A stretch of DNA of 28,546 bases from Vavraia culicis subsp. floridensis (lineage: Eukaryota; Microsporidia; Pleistophoridae). Position 1 is the first letter of the stretch. Each line of letters begins with the position of its first letter. The translations under genes and the position numbers were made by a program. The stretch covers positions 1-28,546 of the forward strand of contig NW_007360665.1 of NCBI RefSeq assembly GCF_000192795.1. The letters run 5' to 3'. Of this stretch, positions 18,525 to 27,572 are shown in pieces. The notes beneath the pieces are model-generated. The model made no database searches. It saw only the letters and a program-made list of their open reading frames with translations, and had not been told where the DNA came from.

Positions 18525-19073
18525 ATGGCAACGTACGAAGCAGAAAGTTTTTTATGGATCAGCATTGTTATCGTGTGTTACTCGCTTACGCACGAACCAT
18601 CAACACGCTCTGATAGCGATGCCGATAGTGAAAGCATGAATAAACGTGGTTTTGACAAGGAAAATGAGCATTTAGAAATGGTAGGATCAAAAAGGAAAAA
18701 TGGTAAGTCGCAACACTTTTCCTTTTATGCTTTGCTTTTATGTTTTCCTTTTATGTTTTCCTTTTATGTTTTCCTTTTATGTTTTCCTTTTATGTTTTCC
18801 TTTTATGTTTTCCTTTTATGTTTTACATTTTTATTTAACCTTCCCCCCTCCGGCCCTGCCCCTTTTCACCCCGTATTTCTATTTTGCTCGTTCTCCTTCA
18901 TTTCCATCCTTGTTCACATTTCATGCACCACGCTCGTACCCTCGCACTCATATTTTACATACGGTACAGCGCACCTATCATGGTCCTACCATATTATCAC
19001 AGTGCACCCTAAGCATCAGCACCTCTCACAGTTTTCGTTCTTTTTGAAAATAAAGGCATTTAATAATTATTAA
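18525..19073 (+). CDS. Doubtful ORF crossing a 13-bp tandem repeat
   Basis: A 182-codon frame. Residues 1-58 look protein-like: a hydrophobic segment (WISIVIVCYSL) and then a charged stretch with SDSDADSES. From about residue 66 the frame runs through the 13-bp repeat and reads as a 13-residue unit of Phe, Met, Tyr, Leu and Cys. It then continues through pyrimidine-rich DNA and ends near AATAAA and AATAATTATTAA. Because the repeat has no stop codon in any plus-strand frame, the length of the open frame is weak evidence. The first 60 codons could belong to a short real gene, a remnant, or nothing. Confidence 0.25.
   Translation: MATYEAESFLWISIVIVCYSLTHEPSTRSDSDADSESMNKRGFDKENEHLEMVGSKRKNGKSQHFSFYALLLCFPFMFSFYVFLLCFPFMFSFYVFLLCFTFLFNLPPSGPAPFHPVFLFCSFSFISILVHISCTTLVPSHSYFTYGTAHLSWSYHIITVHPKHQHLSQFSFFLKIKAFNNY
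18717..18820. repeat. 13-bp tandem repeat, eight units
   Basis: TTTTCCTTTTATG is repeated head to tail eight times from 18717 to 18820. Seven units are identical; the second (18730-18742) differs at two bases. The plus strand is pyrimidine-rich. The array is a likely length-variable minisatellite. Confidence 0.95.
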
Positions 19074-20368
19074 ACGCATGAATGAGCAGCACGCTACGGA
19101 CGAATGCTTTTGCTCGTTGTACAGGCCGCTTGAGATGAGCGTGTCATGCTTTGCTTGCCACCCGGCGATGCACCGGAAAGAGCGTACCAAGCATTAAGCG
19201 GTATTCTCACGTTTCATGGCGTAGATACGTCTTGTAAACGATGGGAGTGCTCAGACAGAGCATAGCACGCTCGCCAGGTCGCTCCCAAATGCAATCGATG
19301 CACGGCACGAGTTGCTCCTCAGCGTGCTGTTCTACCGCTTATGCGTAGAGCACTTGCTAAATATCATTTTTAGAGTGCATCACGCATAAAAACGTAAATT
19401 TTAGTTAGAACGTATTCTGTGCCTTGATCACCGAAAAGAGACTTAAATGCGGATTAGCAGCGGAGCGAGCGCATTCATTCGAAAATGATACGTCTATCAA
19501 TTCTCTGTATGACACCTTGATGATCGCCCATTCGAACAATTTAAGTGTGTCAAGGGTTTTCGTAATGAATGCCCTGTTGTACGATGAATACGTTCTTCTA
19601 GAACGTATTTCCGCAGTTATTTATTCATGCTGCGCATAAAAATACACTTGTCTGTTCATGCGCCCATCAATTGTTTGCTTTAAGACAAACGAGCAGTCTG
19701 CCCTTTCCTGCTCTCAGAAAGTATAAACGTGCTCGTGGGCTATTCATAGCATGCAAAAAGCACCAAGGAACGGTTCAGTGGCGGTAAAAAGGACAAGGCG
19801 TGGCAACACCGGTGACCGAACAATACGAGTGGTGATTGGCAGGAAGAGGTGTTAAAACACAACGTAACAACACCAGTGATTGAGGGCAGTAGCAAAGCAT
19901 TACGTGTAAACTAGGAATTGTGAGCAGGGCATGGTAATACCGGTAAAATAACCCTGCCAAGTTGCAGAACAAGCCTCACGCTGTGGCAAGCACCCGCACT
20001 GCTAGGCAAAGCAAAGAGCCCACCGAAATAAAAGAAAGAAGCACTTTTAATGCGCATGAATGCTTCAAACACCCATCCCACCAGAACAAGAACAGCAATG
20101 CATTGCTATTCGTAGTTTACACCACTACGCCCTCAGATCAGCACCGTGAAAATTCTTAATTGAGGGCTGTACGTACGTAATTGAATGGTAGGAACAGTCA
20201 TGTTTAGGGGTGCTCTGCTCACGTACCTGTGACTAACCCTTCACAATGAATGATCAACCGTTCAAAACGAGTAGCAGATTATTTTCGTATGTTGATGGTC
20301 AGGTGATCCCATGGTATGATCAACATCCATTCAAACACCGTGCTACTCCTCGTATACACCCTTTCCAT

Positions 20369-22417
20369 TCAGTTCACCATCCTTTTCTTAGCGCGCACCA
20401 CCCAATAAACAACAAAAACACTCGTACTAGCCCTTACTCCGCTCATCACAAGCATTAACAGTACCAAAAAATATTTTATGTTCAATTCATGCATCCTGTT
20501 GAGGAAAAGAAGCGTACAAACGGCGAATAATGCATTGTTAAGGGTAAGTAAATTGTTATGGCGGAGAACGAGCAGTAAAACGGTTGAAAGTACGAATAAG
20601 GGGGCGTAACGGGTGCACTGCTTGGTTGTTATTAAGTGTTTATGCAATGCATGAAGAATGGAGCAATGCTTTACGAGGAGCGCTTTGCCGATAGAATGGC
20701 TTTTCTTACCAAATATGTGCGGTGCGCTGTCATTGGCACAGCCACCCTCATCACGTACGTATGATGCGCTGTCAATGGCAGTAAAGAAGCCATCAATGCT
20801 GCCTCCATGTCCAAATACTTCGTACTCATCGGCGCTTTCCTGCTCTGAAAAGGAAAGGGCAGTGCTGCACTCTTCTGCGGCTGTGTCGGTAACGCGATCA
20901 GCGGCACTTCCTGTCTGTTCACCGGTGTAGGTGCTACCGTACCAATTGCTATGCCCCGCATGATTAAACGTTCTAGCGGTTCGTTGCTTAATGCATTGCA
21001 TTAATGCATAAACAAACCTTATTTTGGCCATAAATTGCCCTTTAAAATCATTATTCTTGATTTCATGCATGATGAAATCAATCATGCTTAAATTGCAGAA
21101 ATTAAGGCAGTTTTGCTCGAAGAGCAGAAGACATACGAAATTGGCAGAGCACCTCAACCACGTGCTATCAATGGCGAAGAGCACCACGTTGTAAATAGCG
21201 TTGTTGACTACGCTCGTGTACGCGTTGATGATCAGCGCATTGAGCACATCGATGGAGAGAACGAGCAGTACACCGCTGCTACGCACGATCAATGACCCCA
21301 GCACGTACGATAGCACGTGCTTTACGGATGGGGCGAGTGCCATGCCGCTAAAAATATTTGTGCGCTGAACCATGCCCGGTACCTTTGAATGCAGCAAAAC
21401 GAAAAGAACGAGCTGGCCAACGAAATAGGGCAAGTGTAAAACGTAAAGGGCATCAACGATGTCATCCCTTAGGTTGTAAATCACGGTGCAGCAGAACGTA
21501 TTGTTGCTCTTTCCTGCCAGTGTTTTGTGAATTAGATCATTTATGCTGTACATGAATTTATGCACTCGACTCTCCTTTTGTTTTACCTTGCACCTCTCCT
21601 TCACGGTACGGCTCCTTTTCCTGGTGCTTTTACGCTCCTCATCGTTTCTTTTTCCCATCACAGGTCCGTTGTCTTTTCTATTTTTACGTTTTATTTTTTT
21701 GCTGCTCTTTCCCTCATCGCACGTTTCTATCTCTCCTTTAGAACTGCTGCTGCATTCGTTGTTCATTTCTCTTTTCATTTTACGCCCATCTCCCTCACAC
21801 TCCACCCTACGCCCCTTAGAACAAAACAACGCCCCGTAATCCCTAACAAACGTGTACAACACGTACACCACAGTCCCTACCATTCCCTTGCACCATCTCC
21901 TACCGCTCTCTCCCCTCCCCAACACGCACAAGTACTCGTTCTGCAAATACCGGTCCTTACCAATTCTTTCCAGCCGTACGCAGTGCACCGCTAATTTTAC
22001 CAGCAGGGACGTAACGATGAAGTACCGCAGTGCTACGCACGGCAGAAGAACCACGTGCACGATCAAGTGGTAGGTGATGAACAGGGCAATACGTGCAAAA
22101 CAGCGAAGTGCGCTATAAAAGTGCACCAGCACCGTAGAACTACGTGCCACGGCGTGCTGCCCGTTCCCTTTTTGTTCATGCTCGGTGTTAATGCACCGCA
22201 TCTTTTCATCTTTTCCTGCACTGCCCTTATTTTCATCTTCGTTGTGATCATCCGCATTAATCGGTGCTCCCCGCTCCCTGCTATCGCAGCTCATCAGCGC
22301 TTTCTCCTCACCACAATCACCCGCTGTGCCATTCATGCTCTCCACATTTTTGTGCTCATCTTCTCTTTCCGGCTCATTCGTTCTAAAATTTTTTATACGT
22401 TTATGCTTAACTTCCAT
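20369..22417 (-). CDS. Multi-pass membrane protein with a polybasic loop, unknown function
   Basis: A 682-aa protein. Residues 1-92 are hydrophilic and charged. Hydrophobic segments follow at about 104-145 (two helices), possibly 178-196, 328-343, 368-420 (two or three helices), 605-640 and 648-674, so six to nine spans. Between the early and middle helices, residues about 200-285 form a highly basic, Ser-rich loop with runs such as KKIKRKNRK and RKSTRKRSR, probably cytosolic or resembling a nuclear signal. Residues about 485-575 are an acidic to polar loop. No transporter or channel signature is recognised. The start is supported by CCCCC 6-10 nt upstream and a TTTTTAAAAAA about 31 nt upstream on the coding strand, the same pattern as ERD2. 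Confidence 0.75.
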   Translation of the reverse strand: MEVKHKRIKNFRTNEPEREDEHKNVESMNGTAGDCGEEKALMSCDSRERGAPINADDHNEDENKGSAGKDEKMRCINTEHEQKGNGQHAVARSSTVLVHFYSALRCFARIALFITYHLIVHVVLLPCVALRYFIVTSLLVKLAVHCVRLERIGKDRYLQNEYLCVLGRGESGRRWCKGMVGTVVYVLYTFVRDYGALFCSKGRRVECEGDGRKMKREMNNECSSSSKGEIETCDEGKSSKKIKRKNRKDNGPVMGKRNDEERKSTRKRSRTVKERCKVKQKESRVHKFMYSINDLIHKTLAGKSNNTFCCTVIYNLRDDIVDALYVLHLPYFVGQLVLFVLLHSKVPGMVQRTNIFSGMALAPSVKHVLSYVLGSLIVRSSGVLLVLSIDVLNALIINAYTSVVNNAIYNVVLFAIDSTWLRCSANFVCLLLFEQNCLNFCNLSMIDFIMHEIKNNDFKGQFMAKIRFVYALMQCIKQRTARTFNHAGHSNWYGSTYTGEQTGSAADRVTDTAAEECSTALSFSEQESADEYEVFGHGGSIDGFFTAIDSASYVRDEGGCANDSAPHIFGKKSHSIGKALLVKHCSILHALHKHLITTKQCTRYAPLFVLSTVLLLVLRHNNLLTLNNALFAVCTLLFLNRMHELNIKYFLVLLMLVMSGVRASTSVFVVYWVVRAKKRMVN

Positions 22418-22422
22418 TTTAA

Positions 22423-22448
22423 GGGGGCAAAGCCTAATTTTTTAAAAA
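22423..22448 (-). promoter_or_regulatory. Start-region elements of the 682-aa membrane protein gene
   Basis: On the coding strand, CCCCC (22423-22427) lies 6-10 nt before the ATG and TTTTTAAAAAA (22438-22448) about 21-31 nt before it. The arrangement mirrors that of ERD2 and, more loosely, the TAF-like gene. Confidence 0.5.
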
Positions 22449-24582
22449 TGAGTGCAACCACGCATTAACAACGAAAATGGTTCGAGATGTGCGTAGTGCC
22501 ACGCATGTTGATGAGAAGGTGCAGTGAGGCGTTAAACGAAAGTAACTTGAACGGATTATCCGTATGGAGGTATTTAGACGGGGTTAGTGGTATGGAGGTG
22601 TTTAAATAATACGTTCTAATAATCTAGCCCGGTGCATCTCAGCCATACACGTAGGTGAGCACCAAATATTTACGCTAGGAACGGTTAAAATTTGGTGTAA
22701 CTGCTCGCTACGCATCACTGCAAGAATTACTGCTCTAATGCATGGACTCAATCACTAGACACTACGAGGACGGGCTGAAGCAGAATGGTAAAACGTAAGG
22801 TTCATAAAGATGTAAGAGCTGTGGTTTGGATTAGAGAAGAAGATGGCAGATTAGTTAGAAATAGCCGTTCAAAACAGCTAAATTGGTATTTCGTACCTAT
22901 ACATGAGAAAAAAGAGAAAAGTTGGTACTTTTTTGTTCTCCAGAACGATAGCGGTTTCACAACCGGTGCATAAAGCTACAATTTAAACAGCAATTTGGTG
23001 CTTACCAGAAATGCAGAACAGGGAAGAGCAACCGGAAGCAGAGTAGAATGGCGGTTCTAAACAAAGAACAAGTTTTGCTAAATTGGTAACAAATCGTGTG
23101 CGTTGTTATGAAAAGAGGTAGAACTTGGATGGTTCAGGAGCGGTTAACACGCACCGTTTCTGGGCTTGAATCTACCGTGTAGGGAAGGCTTGCTTGGTAC
23201 GTGCCTGGTGGATAGGATCACACAGCAATGGCAAGTTGTTGTTCCGTATGAGTGCTGTGGAAGTGTTTGACCGCGGTAGTTGCGTGGCCCGCTTGGTGTT
23301 GAACTGCTGCTCAAAATGAAAAGCAGCGTTGTAGCACGCGTTGAGCAGCGAAGTAAATGCGTGCTTTTCATTTTGAGCAGCAGTTCAACACCAAGCAGTA
23401 CGTTCTGAGAGAGCCGTGGACCGTTCCTACCTGTGCTGGGATTGCAATTGCAAGCGTATTTGAAGAGACGAGCACGCACTGCGGTGTTAGACAATGCCGT
23501 GGAGGAAGAATTGCTAGTAATGGCAATTGATGAAGAGGTAAAAGCAATAAAACATGTAAAAAATTGCTGTGCAAGGTAAATCAACAAAATGAACCGAGGA
23601 GTACCGTATCAGTGCAGCGGTACCAGAGGAGTTTCTCAAAAGTTGGAAATAATCTGACTGTGCTGTTTAAGCAGCCTTTCGTGTTTTACACGGTTCTCAA
23701 CTGCTCAGCCGTTGCAAAAGGCAATTCAAAGGAGCAGCTAAGCATTTGCAACTGATCAGCTGTTATTCCCTTTCTATCCACTCCACACGAATGCCTGGGC
23801 ACAAATCCTTACATTGTAAGAATACCGTGGGCCTAATCACCATAAATTACCCTTTTTTCTACAAATTGAAGTGTTCTGCAATCGCTACTTACGTTTTGGT
23901 GCAAAAATTTTAATGTGAAGCGGCAAGGAGAATGAAAAGCTGATCAGCGCTTTTAAAACCTCTTCATCGGTAACTGCCAAGCAAATTTATACGCAATACT
24001 TCTTTGGCTCTACTCCAACTGATGATGGGTGAAGAAATGCACAGCATGATACGTTACGAACAAGGGATGCACTGCCACACCTGCTTGCACTCGCTATTTC
24101 CCTTTTTGTGCAATTACCTCGTTCAATCATTTGCCATATTTTTCATTTTTTTGCTTTATAATACGAAGAGCTGAATCATCGGCAGAAGTTTGTTATTTGC
24201 TATGTTCTTCGTATCCGTGCTCGTTTTTTGGAGCAGGTGCAGGCCGTTTAAAAGGATGCTTTATTACGGTATAATGCGGATAGGTTGGTGTTGTAGATGC
24301 CGGCATTGAGTTCGCTCTGCTTTTATACCAGGTAAGGTGCTTGGTCGTTCTTTGTGGTCTACAACCGTGTCATTAAAGATTATAAAACGTATTTTGATGT
24401 GCTTATTGCGCGATATTACCGGAAAGAACTTTGCACAAAATGAGAGGTGGCAGACGAAGGAGCTGTTAAAAGGTATGCCTGTGCGATTACAATTTGTACA
24501 AACTGCTGCGAGTTTATCGTGTAACCAACAGGCTTTCCATCGGTTATCAATACATACACTTTTGGAAAGACTGCCATTTTGA
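22449..24582. other. Gene-poor stretch holding a large hairpin
   Basis: No convincing gene. A plus-strand frame at 22785-22973 (62 aa, basic, starting MVKRKVHKDVRAVVW) is protein-like but lacks promoter signals and homology. The sequence GTATGGAGGTRTTTA occurs twice 28 bp apart (22562-22576, 22590-22604). The main structure is the 35-bp inverted repeat at 23291-23396. Confidence 0.5.
23291..23396. repeat. Perfect 35-bp inverted repeat with a 36-nt spacer
   Basis: The arm 23291-23325, beginning GCTTGGTGTTGAACTGC, is the exact reverse complement of 23362-23396. Pairing stops sharply at both ends. As RNA or single-stranded DNA this would form a 35-bp uninterrupted hairpin with a 36-nt loop. It is not next to any confident gene: the nearest start is at 24610. 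Confidence 0.97.
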
Positions 24583-24590
24583 TATAAATA
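24583..24590 (+). promoter_or_regulatory. TATA box of the 309-aa secreted protein gene
   Basis: TATAAATA begins 27 nt before the ATG at 24610, matching the spacing seen before the 1314-aa and 60-aa protein genes. Confidence 0.6.
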
Positions 24591-24609
24591 CAGCAAAAGA
24601 TGAGCTGCC

Positions 24610-25539
24610 ATGAAATTAATGTTTTTTGTTGGATTTGCTTGCGTGTCTGGTACGGCTTTTGCGTATAATTCGAGGAAAGAGGCTAAAATAGGTACAAAAT
24701 TCACCATAAGGCGTGGCAGTGCAGAAGACCTAAAAATGCAGGAGAAAATAGGAAGAAAGCGACTGGGAGACCTGGCCGAACAGCTGCTCGAGAAGTTGTT
24801 TAAATTCAGCTGGCAAATCAAACCAATATGCCAGCAGGTAAGAGACATGTTCATTGCTGAACATCAAGGTTCTACCAGACATAGACCACGAGCATACTAC
24901 GCAAGACCAGATTCAACGCACATCACGAAGTACCTGTTTGAGAAGGGGAAAAGCGATCGAGAAGCACTCACAGAGAGCATCGAAAATGCAGTTAAAAATA
25001 TCTGTAATCCTAAAACGTACTACATAACGATAGACGGCAATGAATACGTCAATTATTGCTATCCATTACCTCGCATTGATTATGTGAAAGGCTTCAAACT
25101 CGATCACAAACTGGTTACCGAGGAAATAAGGGATTACGCGATATTTACACGTACATTTGCATTGACGATGCTTATAGGCGGTATGGTAAGTGATGAATCA
25201 TTGTTGGCACAGCTCTCCGAGTACGAGCTTGAGATCAAGGATTTGGTTAATCAAATGGCACAGGATCGATCATCAGATTGTGAGATTTTCGTGTCTGAAA
25301 AAATGTTTGATTCATGTTACTTATCATACAGTTGGATACTGGAGATTTTCGACAGTATGCGCTCCTTGTGTTCCAGCGAAAACAGTCGATTAAAAGCCTT
25401 TATCGGTAAAATCAGATCAACAGAAACTACCGACAAAGAATTGCTGGGCTTGCTCTGCGTTGACGTTGAAATGAACAGGCCCAGGGTTAAGGAAGTTCTT
25501 GCCAAACTTCGGAATGAACACGGCGTGACTGCACAATAG
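24610..25539 (+). CDS. Secreted protein of unknown function
   Basis: A 309-aa protein. Residues 1-18 are a clear signal peptide (MKLMFFVGFACVSGTAFA, cleavage expected before YN). The mature part is mixed-charge and largely helical, with Glu/Lys/Arg-rich stretches at about 30-75. A central segment around residue 135-160 is rich in Tyr and Asn (TYYITIDGNEYVNYCYPLPR). About seven Cys are spread through the mature part, so disulfides are possible. No second membrane segment is strong, although residues about 180-195 are hydrophobic. I recognise no family. Export from the cell or residence in the secretory pathway is inferred from the signal peptide only; a lineage-specific secreted protein is the simplest reading. 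The start is supported by a TATA box 27 nt upstream. Confidence 0.75.
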   Translation: MKLMFFVGFACVSGTAFAYNSRKEAKIGTKFTIRRGSAEDLKMQEKIGRKRLGDLAEQLLEKLFKFSWQIKPICQQVRDMFIAEHQGSTRHRPRAYYARPDSTHITKYLFEKGKSDREALTESIENAVKNICNPKTYYITIDGNEYVNYCYPLPRIDYVKGFKLDHKLVTEEIRDYAIFTRTFALTMLIGGMVSDESLLAQLSEYELEIKDLVNQMAQDRSSDCEIFVSEKMFDSCYLSYSWILEIFDSMRSLCSSENSRLKAFIGKIRSTETTDKELLGLLCVDVEMNRPRVKEVLAKLRNEHGVTAQ

Positions 25540-27022
25540 CAACCGATACACCCGGATCAATGCAGCAATTGCTCCGACAGAAAATCTGTTTCGTTAATTT
25601 CTATGCCTGGCGCACCACCCCAACCACAGAACAACACGTGCTACGTGTATTTACACCAAGTAGAAGTAATTAAACGGTTCAACGTGAAGTTCAGCTGGGC
25701 AGTTGCTACTCTTATGTATCAGCTAGTACGTAATATTCCACTCTTTGTGCTAAAAACACGCCCATTTGCTGTGTCGCATGCAATATCTCAGAGCAAATGC
25801 ACTTTTTTCGTTGTGAATGATTTTTTCATCTGTTTCGCTTTATAGAAATGCTCCATGTACAAAATCGCACGAACACAGTACGATGTATTGCAATTTTGCA
25901 GTGGACCAGACAGGCTAACCTTAATTTGTGCGATGCCTCTTTTCTCAGCAACAACCTAAGGAATCTGCTCGGAGCTTTCTAAAATAAGGATTTCTACAAG
26001 CTAGCACGGGTAGCGTATTTTGGATAGTTTTGAGCGGCTATGGAAATGTTGCAGTTTGGTGCTGCAGACCAAATTGAGCTGAGCGTATTCAGTCCGTTTA
26101 ATGTGTCCTCTGCATCGCCATGGATGCATTCATAAATTAAGCAATGAATTGCTGATTTGATTCCTTGGGAAAACCTGTTTTCTAAGATTAGCAAAAAAAT
26201 GGCTAGTAATAAATACCTTAAGATTTGGCACAGGAGCATTTGCAAAATACGATTGGTATGTAAAATATTATCTGTGTGATGATTTTGGTGCACACTAGCA
26301 AATGCTATGCATGTTTCCTCAACCAAATCAAAAATTACCGTAAAAATTTTTTCTCCTAATACTTTTTCACAAAAAGTTTTCCTCTAAAAAAACAAAAATG
26401 TTTAGATTTTCATCAGACGAGCGGGCATCGTAATGATGGATGGAAGCTCTAGCTAACAGACTTTATGGCAGATCATTAAATGAAAAGACAACTCGAAGGC
26501 TGATTGGTCAATTCTGAAAAGTAAATTATTTGACCTTTCGAGAAAAATAAAAAATCTTTGTTTCACGTATTTGCACTGCATGAAGAGTCTAAAGTTGTTG
26601 TACAACTCATTCTTTCTGAGATGCACTTAGTCATCATTTACAAACAATATTTTCACTCCATTTTTATTTATTCAACCCCTATCATTATTTGGTTGGCTGT
26701 TTTTATGAACACCACCACGTCCTCCAATCAAAATGCATGAAATAAATAACATATCTGCACTTTTAACTTTTGTTTGATGTCCTCAACATTGTAACAAATT
26801 ATGATAGCATTCACAGTATATTTAGATGATTTACCAGAAAAAGAATAAAATACAAAGAAATGGATGTAAAAGTGAGTTTTTGGTCAATGTAACAGAACAT
26901 AACATCACAATCAAATTGACAATTTGGTTAACATTTTATATGTTCTTATTTTCTTATCATTGACTAACATTCATTTTTCTGGAAGAAATAAAACTATAAA
27001 TAAGTTGAGAAGTCGATGCATT
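25540..27022. other. Intergenic stretch, AT-rich toward the Helitron
   Basis: No convincing gene. Short frames at 25603-25845 (plus, 80 aa), 25994-26326 (minus, 110 aa) and 26558-26740 (plus, 60 aa) have no recognised domain. From about 26330 the sequence becomes more AT-rich and stays so into the Helitron reading frames. The element's 5' end should therefore lie somewhere here. TCTCCTAATAC at about 26351 resembles a Helitron TC-type terminus, but the base before it is T rather than the expected A. Confidence 0.45.
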
Positions 27023-27250
27023 ATGTATCCAGATTTTGACAATACACCAACTGAAAAGTTTTTGGTGGAAAAAACACAATTGTTAAATCCTGGTGGTTTT
27101 GTCTGTGTTGTAGATAATCAGCTGATTGTCTACCGCGGCAAAGCTTTATTTATTGATCGAACCTACGAGAGTCTGCAGAATGTTCCTGTGCTCCGTGCAC
27201 AGTTCTTAACAAAGCACTTCGGTATTGTGCATGTTCTAAAAAAAGTATAA
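27023..27250 (+). CDS. First frame of the Helitron region, 75 aa
   Basis: A short frame beginning MYPDFDNTPTEKFLVEK with no recognised domain; the middle reads GGFVCVVDNQLIVYRGKALF. It ends at TAA 27248-27250, just after an A7 run. The next frame (-1) is open across this point and continues with a basic sequence. I infer that this is the N-terminal part of the Helitron-encoded protein, from the shared strand, the AT-rich context and the overlap. It could instead be a separate small gene. Confidence 0.4.
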   Translation: MYPDFDNTPTEKFLVEKTQLLNPGGFVCVVDNQLIVYRGKALFIDRTYESLQNVPVLRAQFLTKHFGIVHVLKKV

Positions 27251-27552
27251 AACCAAAAAAAATAGTAGTAAAAAATAACAAAAAAACAAAAAAAGTAAAC
27301 GGGCACACCAAGTGGCGTAACCGAGGTGGAAGCCGCAAGTTTACACACGCTTTTAAAAATTTTAATTCTTCTGATAAATCTTCTTCTTCCATCAAGGAAG
27401 CTGTTGTTAAACCGTTTGCTAAGCCATTTACAAGGCTGCAAAAATTTATTATGGAGACTTGGATCGACAAGATGAAGAGTGGCGAAAAAGTAACGTCGAT
27501 TAAAAAGGAAGTCGAGGAATTTAAAAAAAATGCAGTAATTTTCAGAAGTTGA
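27157..27552 (+). pseudogene. Second (-1) frame of the Helitron region, no usable ATG
   Basis: This frame is open from 27157 to TGA 27550-27552 and has no ATG before about 27451. From about 27253 it reads as a basic, Lys/Asn-rich segment (KKTKKVNGHTKWRNRGG), then an amphipathic charged helix (SGEKVTSIKKEVEEFKK). The lack of an early ATG means it can be translated only through a frameshift from the first frame, or else it is a fragment. It overlaps the first frame by 94 nt and the third by 28 nt. Confidence 0.45.
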
Positions 27553-27572
27553 TTTCCAAATACAAGTTGGCA

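Larger units (their letters stand above)
18221..20368. other. Gene-poor stretch with one low-complexity ORF
   Basis: Apart from the doubtful 18525-19073 frame and the 13-bp tandem repeat, nothing convincing is seen. The frame at 19424-19639 opens with TTG and has its first in-frame ATG only at about 19514. Frames at 19775-19972 (minus) and 19962-20159 (plus) look random. A loosely repeated AACACCRGTGA-like motif occurs between 19800 and 19950. Confidence 0.5.

Noticed and set aside
18703..19030. GTAAGT with a following pyrimidine tract as a spliceosomal intron
   Set aside because: The first reasonable AG is over 300 nt away, there is no branch-site motif near it, and the second exon would be tiny. 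The pyrimidines are explained by the 13-bp repeat.
23144..23587. 147-codon minus-strand frame across the 35-bp inverted repeat
   Set aside because: It runs through both hairpin arms, so its sequence is dictated by the palindrome, and the Ser/Thr/Leu-rich translation has no domain.
24264..24854. 196-codon minus-strand frame overlapping the secreted protein gene
   Set aside because: Its 3' half is the antisense of the signal peptide and N-terminus of the plus-strand gene, which has a TATA box and a clear signal sequence.
26351..26361. TCTCCTAATAC as the 5' end of the Helitron
   Set aside because: Helitrons insert between A and T, so an A should precede the TC. Here it is T, and without a second copy the end cannot be confirmed.
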